A stretch of 64,000 nt of DNA from Lachnospiraceae bacterium (GTDB taxonomy: Bacteria > Bacillota > Clostridia > Lachnospirales > Lachnospiraceae), in contig JAAZZQ010000069.1 of the NCBI GenBank assembly GCA_014239155.1, positions 62,001 to 126,000 of the forward strand, in the 5' to 3' direction. Positions 1 through 8,242 of the stretch are shown piece by piece. Under the pieces are notes generated by a model. It was not told the DNA's origin and searched no databases. It saw only the letters and a list, made by a program, of their open reading frames with translations. Position 1 is the stretch's first letter, and the number at the start of each line of letters is the position of its first letter. The position numbers were made by a program, and so were the translations under genes.

Positions 1-404
1 TTGAGGATCGCGCTAATGGATATGCTATTGGCGATTATAAAAAACGTCCGAATATGATTGGTATGTATCAGACTGTAAAGCCAGAGAATGTAGCTCAGGA
101 AATGTATTTATTACTAGATTGGTATAGCAATCAAAAATCAGATATTTCTGTATTGGCGGAGTTTCATGCAAAATATGAGAGTATCCATCCGTTTCAGGAC
201 GGTAATGGCAGAACTGGAAGATTGATTCTTTTTAGAGAATGTTTGAAGAATGGTATTGTGCCAGTAGTAATTGAAGATGCTAACAGAAATGAATATCTGG
301 AGTCTTTGAAAGCCTATAGAGAAGAAAGGAGTTTGTTTAAATTAATTGAATTATTCAAGAAAGAGCAACAGTTCTACTTTGAGAAATGTAAGTATTTTAT
401 GTAA
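1..404 (+). CDS. Fic family protein (5' end outside window)
   Basis: C-terminal part of a Fic-domain protein, a family that usually transfers AMP from ATP to hydroxyl side chains of target proteins. The reading frame is open from base 3 back to the window edge, so the apparent ATG at 54 is internal and the true start is upstream. The motif HPFQDGNGRTGR (about 183-218) matches the canonical HPFx(D/E)GNGRxxR active site, with the catalytic His and both Arg present. The C-terminal end (residues FEKCKYFM, stop 402-404) is repeated in decayed form at about 3432-3455, marking one edge of a duplicated segment. No antitoxin partner can be judged because the upstream side is missing. Family assignment is secure; target and role are unknown. 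Confidence 0.9.
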   Translation, partial: EDRANGYAIGDYKKRPNMIGMYQTVKPENVAQEMYLLLDWYSNQKSDISVLAEFHAKYESIHPFQDGNGRTGRLILFRECLKNGIVPVVIEDANRNEYLESLKAYREERSLFKLIELFKKEQQFYFEKCKYFM

Positions 405-465
405 GATGGACATGAATGTTTCGTTTTAAGAAAAACAAATAATATGAGATATGTTTATTTAGATT

Positions 466-620
466 AAAAAAATTATAATAACGAAGAAGAAGCTGCAAGA
501 TTGCTATCTGAAACTACTTGGATATATGGAGACTGTTCACCAGATAACAAAGAGCAATGCCAAGAGTGTTTAAGTGATATTTTAAAAAGCCATTTAGAAG
601 AAATAGAAATACTTAATTAA
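466..620 (+). pseudogene. remnant of small unknown ORF, copy A
   Basis: An open stretch of about 50 codons ending at TAA 618-620, rich in Glu and Leu (NEEEAARLLSETTWIYGDCS near its start). It has no start codon in frame, because a stop lies just upstream. A similar but more damaged stretch occurs at about 3478-3623, so this belongs to the duplicated Fic-Uma2 segment. It may be a decayed small gene that once followed the Fic gene. I do not recognise the family. The rest of 405-846 holds nothing else I can support. Confidence 0.4.
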
Positions 621-846
621 TAAATGCGAAATTTCGAGAAATAGAAGAAAGTGTGAAGAAAGCTATAAAAAATAGAATGGGGAAAGAAAATAGGTGTTGT
701 TAAACAAGTTTAAGGATAGATGGCAAGTGACTGTGTTTTCGAGGATGGTGACACAATAAAATAACTATTTGAAGACGCTATAAAATATTCTTGATATAGC
801 ATTCATTATAAGGTACTATATTGTATAGGGGGAGGAGGTTGACAAG

Positions 847-1380
847 ATGGATGTAGTAAGAGACTTTGAAATATATACAATAGATGATATCTATGCGTTG
901 CCGGATGGAGAGCGCGCAGAGCTGATTGATGGAAAGATTTATTATATGGCTCCACCAAATACGAAACATCAAAGATTGCTTAACTATATTAGTACAGAAA
1001 TAAATATTCATATTAGGAACAATAAAGGTGATTGCGAGGTTTTTCCAGCTCCATTTGCTGTATTCTTAAATGAAAATAATGAAAACTATATAGAACCAGA
1101 TATATCAGTTATTTGTGACAAAAATAAGATTAGTGATAAAGGTTGCAACGGTGCTCCAGATTGGGTGATTGAGATAGTCTCACCAGGTAGTAAGGCTATG
1201 GACTATTTTACAAAGCTGTTCAAATATAGAACAGCAGAAGTTAGGGAATACTGGATAGTTGATCCTATGAAAGAATTGGTGACAGTGTATCAATTTGAAA
1301 AAGAAACAATGGAACAGTATTCTTTTGATGAAGATATTCCAGTTGGAATATATGATAATTTTTCTATAAGAGTACAGTGA
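847..1380 (+). CDS. Uma2 family (DUF820) PD-(D/E)XK nuclease-like protein
   Basis: A 177-residue protein of the Uma2/DUF820 family, predicted restriction-endonuclease-like fold. Visible family marks are DGERAELIDGKIYYMAPP near residues 20-36, EPDISVIC (about 78-85), DWVIEIVSPGS (about 105-115) and the EYWIVDP motif (about 136-142), giving the expected Asp and Glu-x-(V/I) core of a PD-(D/E)XK site. The start follows GGAGGAGG at 831-838, eight bases before ATG 847. A second copy with frameshifts lies at 3823-4276. The family is common near mobile elements and toxin-like genes, but its biological role is not settled. The intact copy looks functional by length and motifs. Confidence 0.85.
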   Translation: MDVVRDFEIYTIDDIYALPDGERAELIDGKIYYMAPPNTKHQRLLNYISTEINIHIRNNKGDCEVFPAPFAVFLNENNENYIEPDISVICDKNKISDKGCNGAPDWVIEIVSPGSKAMDYFTKLFKYRTAEVREYWIVDPMKELVTVYQFEKETMEQYSFDEDIPVGIYDNFSIRVQ

Positions 1381-1402
1381 ATAAAATATTATTACAACAA
1401 GA

Positions 1403-1435
1403 AGTGATACTTATTGAGATGGGTATCGCTTTTAT
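1403..1435 (+). terminator. likely terminator after Uma2 gene
   Basis: Inverted repeat 1403-1410 with 1423-1430 (one G-T pair), followed by TTTTAT, 22 bases after the Uma2 stop codon. The position and tail fit a weak Rho-independent terminator. Confidence 0.5.
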
Positions 1436-1585
1436 GTTCCAATTTAGAAACCGTAATTTTTGTTATACTAACACCAGTTTACAACTTTTGGACATTTTTA
1501 AAGCCCGATAAGACATAGTTCTCAATTATTTTGACCAGAGCACATGATTTTTTCACAGTTTCGAGTTTTCCCACGAAACTGCTAG

Positions 1586-1835
1586 TCAGAATCCTTCTAT
1601 GGCGTTTATAGTGTAAATAAGCCGTCTGACTGCCTCCGAATACTTGAAATAGGTGGAAAGGGTTACCCAGTTATCATACCAGGATTTATAGATTTTTGGA
1701 TATTTCGAGTCCCATATCCCGCATGACGGAGTTGACATCGGTTCCGCTTTTGATGCTGATGTCATTATTTTTCAGATAATTATGCATCATTTTTCTCATT
1801 GCAGTTTTTTGTAGGCTTTCGTTTTTTCTTGCCAT
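1586..1835 (-). pseudogene. collapsed IS256-family transposase
   Basis: Reading the minus strand, ATG at 1835 follows a GGAGG site and opens MARKNESLQKTAMRKMMHNY, then continues to a GTDVNSVMRDM segment, the typical N-terminus of IS256-family transposases in Clostridia. The frame ends at 1686. Directly beyond it, in another frame (1681-1586), comes WYDNWVTLSTYFKYSEAVRR and TINAIEGF, the typical segment near the C-terminal end of the same family, then a stop. Most of the roughly 400-residue enzyme, including the catalytic centre, is deleted. No convincing terminal inverted repeats or target duplication could be placed. Confidence 0.8.
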
Positions 1836-1983
1836 AATTAAACCTCCAAACTGAGTAATCTTATCTTACATCAGTTTGGAGGTTTACACAAACTTTAGGA
1901 TATCCCGATCTCTATTTCTTAAAAAATGGGGTCAAACCATATTTAATACTCCAAAAACCTTAAATTATAAGGCTTAATCCAAA

Positions 1984-2328
1984 TGGAGTAGACGGGAGTC
2001 GAACCCGTGTCCAAAAAACCATCCCATGTACTTCTACAGATTTAGTTGATTTTTTCGGATAAAACCCATTTCCCTTCTGGATAGGCGAATCAACCCCCCT
2101 ATGCAGTCAGTAGCTTCATAATACGCCCACATACGCAAAGCTTTGCATGTGTCGTTTCCTACAAAATCAATGCCCGAGTTCTAATGTGTAGGTGCACTAG
2201 ATCAGACAGCAGCTCTTAAGCTGCAAATGCTAAATTATCTTCAGCGTTTAATTTTAATTTTGGATTTAACGTATACCTACGACCTGCTTCTCCATCTTCA
2301 AGTTCCCTGTCGAAACCTTTACTACCCC
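1984..2328 (-). ncRNA. ssrA: transfer-messenger RNA (tmRNA)
   Basis: tmRNA rescues ribosomes stalled on broken messages and tags the nascent peptide for degradation. On the minus strand the 5' end GGGGTAG (2328-2322) pairs over seven positions with CTACTCC (1991-1985), followed by discriminator A. The T-arm CGGGTTCGACTCCCG lies just before the 3' end. CCA is not encoded. A short reading frame ending NAEDNLAFAA-stop (2248-2216) is the tag; its Ala-Ala end is typical of the degron, and LAFAA is a variant of the usual LALAA or FALAA. The resume codon was not fixed. The gene is flanked on both sides by mobile-element debris, as expected for a classic integration site. Confidence 0.95.
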
Positions 2329-2592
2329 TTGATTTAACAAGGTCAATTTATTTTAGCAATAAAAATATATTTTGTCAAGCACAAGTGACACAACTTTCGC
2401 AACAAATGTATAAATATGTTCTATAATTAAAATTGTGCATTTGATTAAGAAACTTATAAATTCATTATTTGCTCCAAATATTTTTCTAGATTTGTACCAA
2501 TTGCAAACCGCTTCTTTTTCAGACTTAGAGAACTGTTTCCAATTTCTATCAATTTTAATATATTCAACAACAGCTTTTTCATAATATTTAAA

Positions 2593-2754
2593 TTATAAGA
2601 TGTTTGTTTGTCTAATGTATGTTATGTTCCATTCTGATTGTGGTTCATAGTATACAGCATCTACTTTCCGACAGCTTTTAGATTCTTTGAACGTAGTACA
2701 GTCCTTTTCACAAAAGAATCCCCCTTTGATAATGCTGTCTGTTGCCTTCCCGGA
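2593..2754 (-). pseudogene. unrecognised coding remnant
   Basis: The interval 2329-2834 lacks an intact gene. On the minus strand a 54-codon open stretch (2754-2593) has protein-like composition, with segments DSIIKGGFFCEKDCTTFKES and VDAVYYEPQSEWNITYIRQ, and ends in a stop. It has no start codon and opens right after a stop codon. It may be the tail of a lost gene. No family is recognised. The adjoining 2457-2592 also lacks a supported gene. Confidence 0.3.
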
Positions 2755-2834
2755 TTACAAGACACCAAATGAGATAGAGGCTGCTTACTGAAAGCAGAAA
2801 TAATACTGTTTCCAATAAAAATCTTTCTAAAATT

Positions 2835-3323
2835 GTGTCTACTCTATTGACTATGGTCCAAAAGAGACTGTCTCGAAAAACAAGAGGCGGCTCTAATTGG
2901 GATAAGGCGAGAATAAAAGAGGCGAGATTACAAGAACAAATTGCAAATCAGCGAAAGGATTTCTTACAGAAACTTTCTACATATATTATTCAGTATAACA
3001 ATGTAATCTGCATAGAGGATCTGCAAGTGAAAAGTATGATGAAGAATCACAATCTGGCACAGTCAATATCAGATGTGTCGTGGTCAGAATTTGTGAGGCA
3101 GCTTGAATATAAAGCAGATTGGTATGGTAAGGAAATTGTAAAAGTAGGAAGGTTCTTTGCAAGTAGCCAGACTTGCAATAAATGTGGTTATAAAAATAGG
3201 AATACAAGAAATTTATCCATAAGGGAATGGAGTTGTCCCACTTGTGGAGCGCACCATGATAGGGATGTTAATGCAGCAAAGAATATTTTGAAAGAAGGAC
3301 TTAGAATGCTGCAGACTGCTTAG
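2835..3323 (+). pseudogene. truncated TnpB (IS200/IS605 OrfB) nuclease
   Basis: TnpB is the RNA-guided nuclease of IS200/IS605 elements, related to Cas12. This 162-residue piece is the C-terminal part only. It holds the second RuvC acid (Glu in [11 protein letters not shown], about residues 59-69), the zinc-finger cysteines (TCNKCGY and SCPTCG, about 113-139) and the third RuvC acid (Asp in [11 protein letters not shown], about 141-151). Full-length relatives are near 370 residues, so the N-terminal RNA-binding part and first RuvC Asp are absent. No tnpA lies nearby. GTG 2835 only opens the residual frame. The product cannot cut DNA without the first catalytic residue. Confidence 0.85.
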
Positions 3324-3428
3324 GTAATAAATTCTAGGGTTGGAGCAATCCGAAGTTACGCCTGTGGAGATGGAGGTTACGAAATCTATGAAGCAGGAAT
3401 CTCGTGGCTTTAGCCATGAGAGGTTCAA
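3324..3428 (+). mobile_element. IS200/IS605-type right end with omega-RNA-like hairpin
   Basis: Downstream of the TnpB remnant lies the typical right-end sequence of IS1341-type elements. A nine-pair hairpin (3401-3409 with 3412-3420) is followed by AGGTTCAA. In intact elements the guide-carrying RNA ends here and its guide is the adjoining flank. A related right end in the opposite direction sits at about 26029-26125, sharing the ACGCCTGT(A/G)GAGAT block and the hairpin. The duplicated Fic tail begins at 3432, only a few bases beyond. Confidence 0.7.
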
Positions 3429-3431
3429 ATA

Positions 3432-4276
3432 GAGAAATGCAAGTGTTTTATGTAGATTGGACATGAATATTTAGATTTAAAAAATTGTAATAGCGAAGAA
3501 GAAGCTGCAAAATTGCTATCTGAGATTTTGGATATGTGGAGATTGTTCACCAGATAGCAAAGTCAAGAATATTTAAGTGATATTTTAAGGAGTCATTTGG
3601 AAGGGATAGAAACATCTGATTAACGAATGCAAAATTTGAAGTAATAGGAGAGTGTATGCAGAAAACGAATTAAGGTACATATAATCGATAGTCATTAATG
3701 CTATTGATCAATTCAAAAGTAACATGCCAATAAAAGGACTGTTTGATTGTTATATATAAAATATTCTTGATATAGTATTCGTTATAAGATATTATAATTA
3801 TATAAGAAAGGAGACTAATAAGATGGATATAACAAGAGAATTTGAAATATATACGATAGATGATATCTATGCGTTGCCCGATGGAGCGCGCAGAGCTAAT
3901 TGATGGAAAGATCTATTATATAACTCTGCCAAATACAAAACATCAAAGATTACTTAACTTTATTAGTACAGAAATAAATATTCATATTAGGAAAAATAAT
4001 AATGAGTGTAAAGTGTTTCTGGCTCCGTTTGCAGTTTTTTAAACAAAAATGATAAGAATTACGTGGAACTAGATATATCAATTATTTGTGACAAAATAAG
4101 ATTACAGATAAAGGCTGCAACGGTGCTTCAGATTGGGGGATTGAAATTGTTTCACCAAGCAGTAAGGCTATGGACTATTTTACAAAGCTCTTTAAATATC
4201 GGGTGGTAGGTGTTAGAGAATATTGGATAGTTGATCCTAATCAAAAAGTTGGTGGCAGTGTATCAGTTTTATAGTG
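3432..4276 (+). repeat. decayed second copy of the Fic-tail/Uma2 segment
   Basis: This stretch matches 381-1300 in order: the last codons of the Fic gene (EKCKCFM-stop here), the small ORF remnant (about 3478-3623), the spacer with the TATAAAATATTCTTGATATAG block (3755-3775 here, 779-799 in copy A), and the Uma2 gene. Copy B has diverged by many substitutions and indels. The two copies lie in direct orientation about 3 kb apart, with IS256 debris, ssrA and TnpB debris between them. Confidence 0.8.
3823..4276 (+). pseudogene. Uma2 family pseudogene
   Basis: ATG 3823 follows AAGGAGA and starts MDITREFEIYTIDDIYALPD like the intact gene. Two bases are missing after the DG codons (GATGGA then GCGCGC, against GATGGAGAGCGCGC in copy A), shifting the frame into a stop at about 3899. 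A premature stop (about 4040) and further one-base losses (for example about 4094) break the rest. Homology continues to the EYWIVDP motif and is lost near 4275. It cannot make a functional protein. Confidence 0.85.
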
Positions 4277-4372
4277 GAATTTTACCAGAAGAAAGATGGA
4301 TTAGAAAGCGAAAAGTAGTGGATAGGTTTTTATAACCTATTGGTGCCTTTCGCGGAAAGACGAATTATAAAC

Positions 4373-5158
4373 ATGAAAAATATAAAATATTATGATATTG
4401 GTTTAAATTTATTTTGTAAACAGTTTGTATATCCCGAAGAAATAATTAAGGATGCTGAAGATAATGAAGTGTGTTGCATTTTGACTGGGACGGATATAAA
4501 AGAAAACAGGAAAATAAATGATTTTGTAAAATCACATAATGTTTTTGGAACAGCTGGAATACACCCACATAATGCGGATAAAGCAAGGCAGGAAGATTTT
4601 CAGTTTATTGAGCAAATTTTATTAGAAAATGAAAAATTGGTTGCTGTTGGAGAATGTGGTTTAGATTTTGACAGAATGTTTTCAAAAAGGGAAAATCAGA
4701 TAAGGTGTTTTGAGAAGCATATTGTTCTGGCAGAAAGGCTTGGAAAGCCATTGTTCCTTCATGAACGAAATGCTGCAAATGATTTTATAAAAAGATTCAA
4801 AAACCATACAGATATTTGTAATAAGTCAGTTGTGCATTGTTTTACAGGCGATAAAGCAACATTAGACAAATATCTTTCTATGGGGTTTTCAATCGGAATT
4901 ACTGGATGGATTTGTGATGAACGTCGTGCCAAAGAATTACGGGATGCAGTACATATAATTCCGTTGGACAGAATTATGGTTGAAACAGATGCACCATATC
5001 TAACACCGAAGAATGTTTATGGACTCAATAGAACGAATGTACCACAGAATATTAAGTATGTTGTCCATGAATTAGCAAGACATATGAAAGTGCCAGAAGA
5101 TATATTGATTGAAAATGCAAAAAAGAATACAGAAAGAATATTTCAGATAAATACTTAA
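4373..5158 (+). CDS. TatD family metal-dependent hydrolase
   Basis: A 261-residue TatD-type protein with amidohydrolase (TIM-barrel) fold, a family with metal-dependent DNase activity. Visible motifs are YYDIGLNL at the N-terminus, GIHPHNAD (about 62-69), GECGLDFDR (about 96-104), a FLHERNA metal-binding His segment (about 129-135), VHCFTG (about 157-162) and ETDAPYLTP (about 207-215). ATG 4373 is preferred because family members begin close to the first metal motif; an upstream GTG at 4340 would add 11 unconserved residues. It stands alone between the decayed island and a 588-bp gene-free stretch. Confidence 0.9.
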   Translation: MKNIKYYDIGLNLFCKQFVYPEEIIKDAEDNEVCCILTGTDIKENRKINDFVKSHNVFGTAGIHPHNADKARQEDFQFIEQILLENEKLVAVGECGLDFDRMFSKRENQIRCFEKHIVLAERLGKPLFLHERNAANDFIKRFKNHTDICNKSVVHCFTGDKATLDKYLSMGFSIGITGWICDERRAKELRDAVHIIPLDRIMVETDAPYLTPKNVYGLNRTNVPQNIKYVVHELARHMKVPEDILIENAKKNTERIFQINT

Positions 5159-5509
5159 TTTTATTGTAGGTGTTATATGAGAAAAGAAAGAGTTTTAGAA
5201 GTATAGGATATGATATTGATAATGGTTAATATTGTATATAAGATAACTTGTAAAATATAGAAAGAAGTCTATTAAGTGATGCAATATTATATGATCAAAG
5301 TGAATTGGCAAACAAATAGATAGACAAATTACACAAAATTGTTCTGTGGTTGGCTGTCTTTTGATGTATTTAGAATTCTTGCCTAGAGCATACAATTTGA
5401 AATAGGACAACTGCAATCCCGCTGTTTTTACTAAAAGTAGACACAAATATTTGTTATAATATCATATAATTTTTGTGTGCAGATATAGGAGAAAATTACT
5501 TGCATTAGG

Positions 5510-5662
5510 GCGTGTTTGAAAAATGCTTTCTGCCCAAATGTGCGACACAGTTTGTGCAAGATTTGTATCAAATGAAGAAGTCGTGCGGGCTACGTCTGAG
5601 TTTGGGGCAAATATCACGCAAAGTAGGGTATATAGATAGTAGAAGTGATTTTTCAAACACGC
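5510..5662. repeat. 153-bp inverted-repeat element, MITE-like
   Basis: Perfect 15-bp terminal inverted repeats GCGTGTTTGAAAAAT (5510-5524) and ATTTTTCAAACACGC (5648-5662) enclose a short non-genic core that itself has subterminal complementarity (TGCCCAAA near 5529, TTTGGGGCA near 5601). No clear target duplication is visible. Related termini occur at about 40738-40754 and 45522-45543. The rest of 5159-5746 holds no gene I can support. Confidence 0.55.
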
Positions 5663-5671
5663 TATAGTACT

Positions 5672-5723
5672 ACGGCCAATTTTATCAAATAATTGATATC
5701 AATTATTTGATAAAATTGGCCGT
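5672..5723. repeat. perfect 52-bp palindrome
   Basis: Positions 5672-5697 are the exact reverse complement of 5698-5723, with no spacer. It sits between the inverted-repeat element and the 3' end of the minus-strand lipoprotein gene (stop at 5747). There is no T-run on either side, so it is not an ordinary terminator, although it would fold as a 26-bp cruciform or RNA stem. Confidence 0.9.
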
Positions 5724-5746
5724 CACAAGTAGAAACATAAAAAATA

Positions 5747-6340
5747 TTATTTATTGTAGGTGCAGTTTTCTAGAAATTCAGTGAGTATTGTGTTCAAGTC
5801 TTCTGTAAAATTTTCTTGACATGTCAGTTCTGCACAGATGGCAGTGTTTTCATAGACCCCAAAAGCGGAGATACCGCGCGCATAGGGGCTATTCTTATCT
5901 GGAAAGGTATATGTTATCATCAAATAAGGGAATCCATTACAGATGATTTGCTCTTCAGATAAAATCTCATAATTGGATTTCCCTTTCTCAAGCCATGCGT
6001 TTTGGTTTTCCTGCGCCTTTTTGGCGTCGATAAATTCCCCTAGAAGAAGATAGAGCTGAGCATCATATAAATCTACAGTATCGCCGTCACTGTTTTCATA
6101 GAGCTTAGCGTTTCCAAGTTTCCATGATGCATAATATAGTCCGTCACTGGCAAGAGTATCCTTATAATCATAAAGAATAAGGTTCTCATTTGTGTTGTTA
6201 ACTTCAAAATATGTTCCGATTTTTAAAAAGGCTGTGTTTTCAATTGGCTCTTTTTCTAAGATAGGTGAAGTAATCGAACAACCAGTAACTGTTAATAATA
6301 GGCAAATAAGACACAATGCAAATTTACTATTTGAGCTCAT
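5747..6340 (-). CDS. putative lipoprotein of unknown function
   Basis: A 197-residue protein with a hydrophobic N-terminal segment and lipobox LTVTGC (Cys at about residue 21), so probably anchored to the outer face of the membrane. The rest is soluble and contains YILSEEQ-like and FPYLMITYTFPD stretches; I recognise no family. It is the last of three minus-strand genes after the LacI-type regulator and another membrane protein, 92 bases below the latter, so it may be co-transcribed with them. AAGGAA lies 12 bases before ATG 6340. A link to the neighbouring fructan system is only inferred from position. Confidence 0.75.
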   Translation of the reverse strand: MSSNSKFALCLICLLLTVTGCSITSPILEKEPIENTAFLKIGTYFEVNNTNENLILYDYKDTLASDGLYYASWKLGNAKLYENSDGDTVDLYDAQLYLLLGEFIDAKKAQENQNAWLEKGKSNYEILSEEQIICNGFPYLMITYTFPDKNSPYARGISAFGVYENTAICAELTCQENFTEDLNTILTEFLENCTYNK

Positions 6341-6432
6341 AAAATAAAATTTCCTTTTTCATAATGAATGGTTTGATTTAAGCTAGTTGTTATGGTCTGT
6401 ATGTAACAGTGTACAAAAAGTGGTTTATATGC

Positions 6433-7203
6433 TTATTGAGTGGCAATTACATTCCACAATGCACTGCATTGTTCTGCATTATCTGTCACAGGTTCTGTAT
6501 AGAAGCAGCGCCTTCCGATGTAGAGTTTTGATAGTAATTCCTGATTATCTCCAGTTATATTTTGACCAAACAGATTTGTAGAGTAAGTTCCAAGCTCCAT
6601 GTCAGAGAGTGCAGAGCAATCTGACCATGAAAGGACTTTGCCTGCTATCGAATTATCTGTTTTGCTAGGGCAACTTCCATCTGGATTGGCAAGAAGTTGA
6701 TGTTCTTGTTGGAAGTTATCGGGATTCTCAAGCAGAAAAAAATAACTATCACCATCTGAAATGTCACCGATTAAGTTAATTTCAGAAGCTGTTTCATAAT
6801 AATGCGCATCACTGTCAGGATTCAGGCTGTTACTGGCATATTGGTTGATTTTAACAATTATTTTTCCGTCTCTATTGAAATCTAAATCTAAGTATAAATC
6901 TTCACCCAGCAATGCAAAGGCATTTTCCAAAGCGTTTATAGTATTGTCTGGAAGAGCTGTTTCACCGACATAGGCAATTTGAAAGTCAGGAATGGGCTGC
7001 CAGAGTTTTAATGCATTTACAGCTAAATCACAGGCAATTCCGAGCAAGATGACACCACAGATAACATACCATTTGTAGTAGTGCCACCAATTTTGATATT
7101 TTTCAATTCCGCTAAGATGCTTAGTTTCTTCCGACTGTATAAGTTGAATTAGATTTTCTGTGGTTTCTGTGCTCTTTATTTCTTCTAAATTTCCAATGCG
7201 CAT
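6433..7203 (-). CDS. single-pass membrane protein of unknown function
   Basis: A 256-residue protein with an N-terminal cytoplasmic part, one membrane segment (WYVICGVILLGIACDLAVNA, about residues 39-58 from this start) and a large outside domain. I chose ATG 7203 (MRIGNLEEIK), preceded by GGGAGGAG, over ATG 7242, because the longer form would overlap the regulator gene by 20 bases. Extracellular segments such as FQIAYVGETALPDNTINAL are similar in style to hypothetical membrane proteins of Lachnospiraceae, but no function is known to me. It lies directly after lacI-type gene 7223-8242 and probably shares its message. Confidence 0.7.
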   Translation of the reverse strand: MRIGNLEEIKSTETTENLIQLIQSEETKHLSGIEKYQNWWHYYKWYVICGVILLGIACDLAVNALKLWQPIPDFQIAYVGETALPDNTINALENAFALLGEDLYLDLDFNRDGKIIVKINQYASNSLNPDSDAHYYETASEINLIGDISDGDSYFFLLENPDNFQQEHQLLANPDGSCPSKTDNSIAGKVLSWSDCSALSDMELGTYSTNLFGQNITGDNQELLSKLYIGRRCFYTEPVTDNAEQCSALWNVIATQ

Positions 7204-7222
7204 TCTTAAATCGCTCCTCCCA

Positions 7223-8242
7223 TCACTGTTGTATTTCATCACTGTTGCTTATATTTTCAGAGGTAGTTCCCCCATAAGCATAAGTGACTGGAAGGCAGAT
7301 AAGGGGAGGCTTTGTTTTCATATTTTCCCGCAGGAGGAGTTCGACGCACATCTCGGCTATTTCCGGGAGCGGCTGTACAATGGTGGAACATATGTAGTCC
7401 ATATTTCCAAAGAGACGAATTCCGTCGTATCCGATAACCTGTACATCTTCTGGAACGCGTTGGCGCAGGCGTTGTAGTGTCTGTATCACTGAGTAGGCAA
7501 GACGATCTGTCACACAGAAAATTCCGTCAAAAGATAATTTTCCATTATGAATATGTTCCGACAGAAATTTTTCAAATTCCTCATAAGGTGCGCTGTCATC
7601 GAGTATTTTCATTTCATAATGGAGACCTCGTGAAAGACAGCCGTTTTCAAAACCTGCTTTCCGTTTATTAGGTTCATTGGATAAGGAAGAGCCGATTCGT
7701 AGGAAGGCAACATTTTTGCACCCAAAATCCGCTAACTTTTCTGCAGCGAGCTGTCCTCCAGCAAAATTGTCGCTGGCAACACAGGGAATGCCTGCCCCCA
7801 TAGAGCGGTCAATAGTGACAAAGGGCGTGTTCTCTTCTATGACCAGTTTTGGATTGTAAGTTAACCCAATAATTCCGTCCACTTTGTTTTGTTGTGCCAT
7901 TGTGATATACTCTTGTTCCTGAGTGGAATCGGAGCCAGTGCAGCACAATAGCATTCGGTATTTCTGCTTTAGAAGAGCAGTATTAATATGGTAGGCGAGT
8001 GCAGAAAAAAAGGGGTCTACAATATTTGGAATTAACACAGCGACGGTGTAAGTTTTGTTTGCTTTTAATCCTTGGGCATAACTGTTGACCTGATAATTTA
8101 GTTTCTGAATAGCATCCTCCACACGAGTCTTGTAGGAGTCACCTACGGGTAGTCCATTGACAACTTTGGATACTGTGCCAAGAGCAACACCAGCTTCACG
8201 GGCGACATCTTTCATTGTGGGAGTAGAAGATTCTTTTTTCAT
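7223..8242 (-). CDS. LacI family transcriptional regulator
   Basis: A 339-residue LacI/GalR-type repressor. From ATG 8242 the helix-turn-helix TMKDVAREAGVALGTVSKVV lies at about residues 9-28, followed by a hinge and a periplasmic-binding-protein-like sensor domain (ANKTYTVAVLIPNIVDPFFS onward). An ATG 51 bases upstream would add a nonhomologous tail; GGGAA precedes 8242. It is divergent from the fructan import operon, and operator-like palindromes lie between them at 8500-8513 and 8651-8663. It very likely controls that operon in response to a sugar, and possibly its own message. Confidence 0.92.
   Translation of the reverse strand: MKKESSTPTMKDVAREAGVALGTVSKVVNGLPVGDSYKTRVEDAIQKLNYQVNSYAQGLKANKTYTVAVLIPNIVDPFFSALAYHINTALLKQKYRMLLCCTGSDSTQEQEYITMAQQNKVDGIIGLTYNPKLVIEENTPFVTIDRSMGAGIPCVASDNFAGGQLAAEKLADFGCKNVAFLRIGSSLSNEPNKRKAGFENGCLSRGLHYEMKILDDSAPYEEFEKFLSEHIHNGKLSFDGIFCVTDRLAYSVIQTLQRLRQRVPEDVQVIGYDGIRLFGNMDYICSTIVQPLPEIAEMCVELLLRENMKTKPPLICLPVTYAYGGTTSENISNSDEIQQ

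Noticed and set aside
1390-1910. terminal inverted repeats of the IS256 remnant
   Set aside because: GTTTACA blocks at about 1479 and 1890 lie in the same direction, not inverted, so they cannot be the element's ends.
4340-4372. GTG start of the TatD gene
   Set aside because: Family members begin close to the YDIGxN motif; the extra 11 residues fit no family pattern.
1-5200. attL/attR repeats of ssrA marking an island
   Set aside because: No second copy of the tmRNA 3' end was found in this part of the window.
7160-7477. plus-strand frame over the end of the LacI-type gene
   Set aside because: Overlaps two supported minus-strand genes; no start signal and no family.
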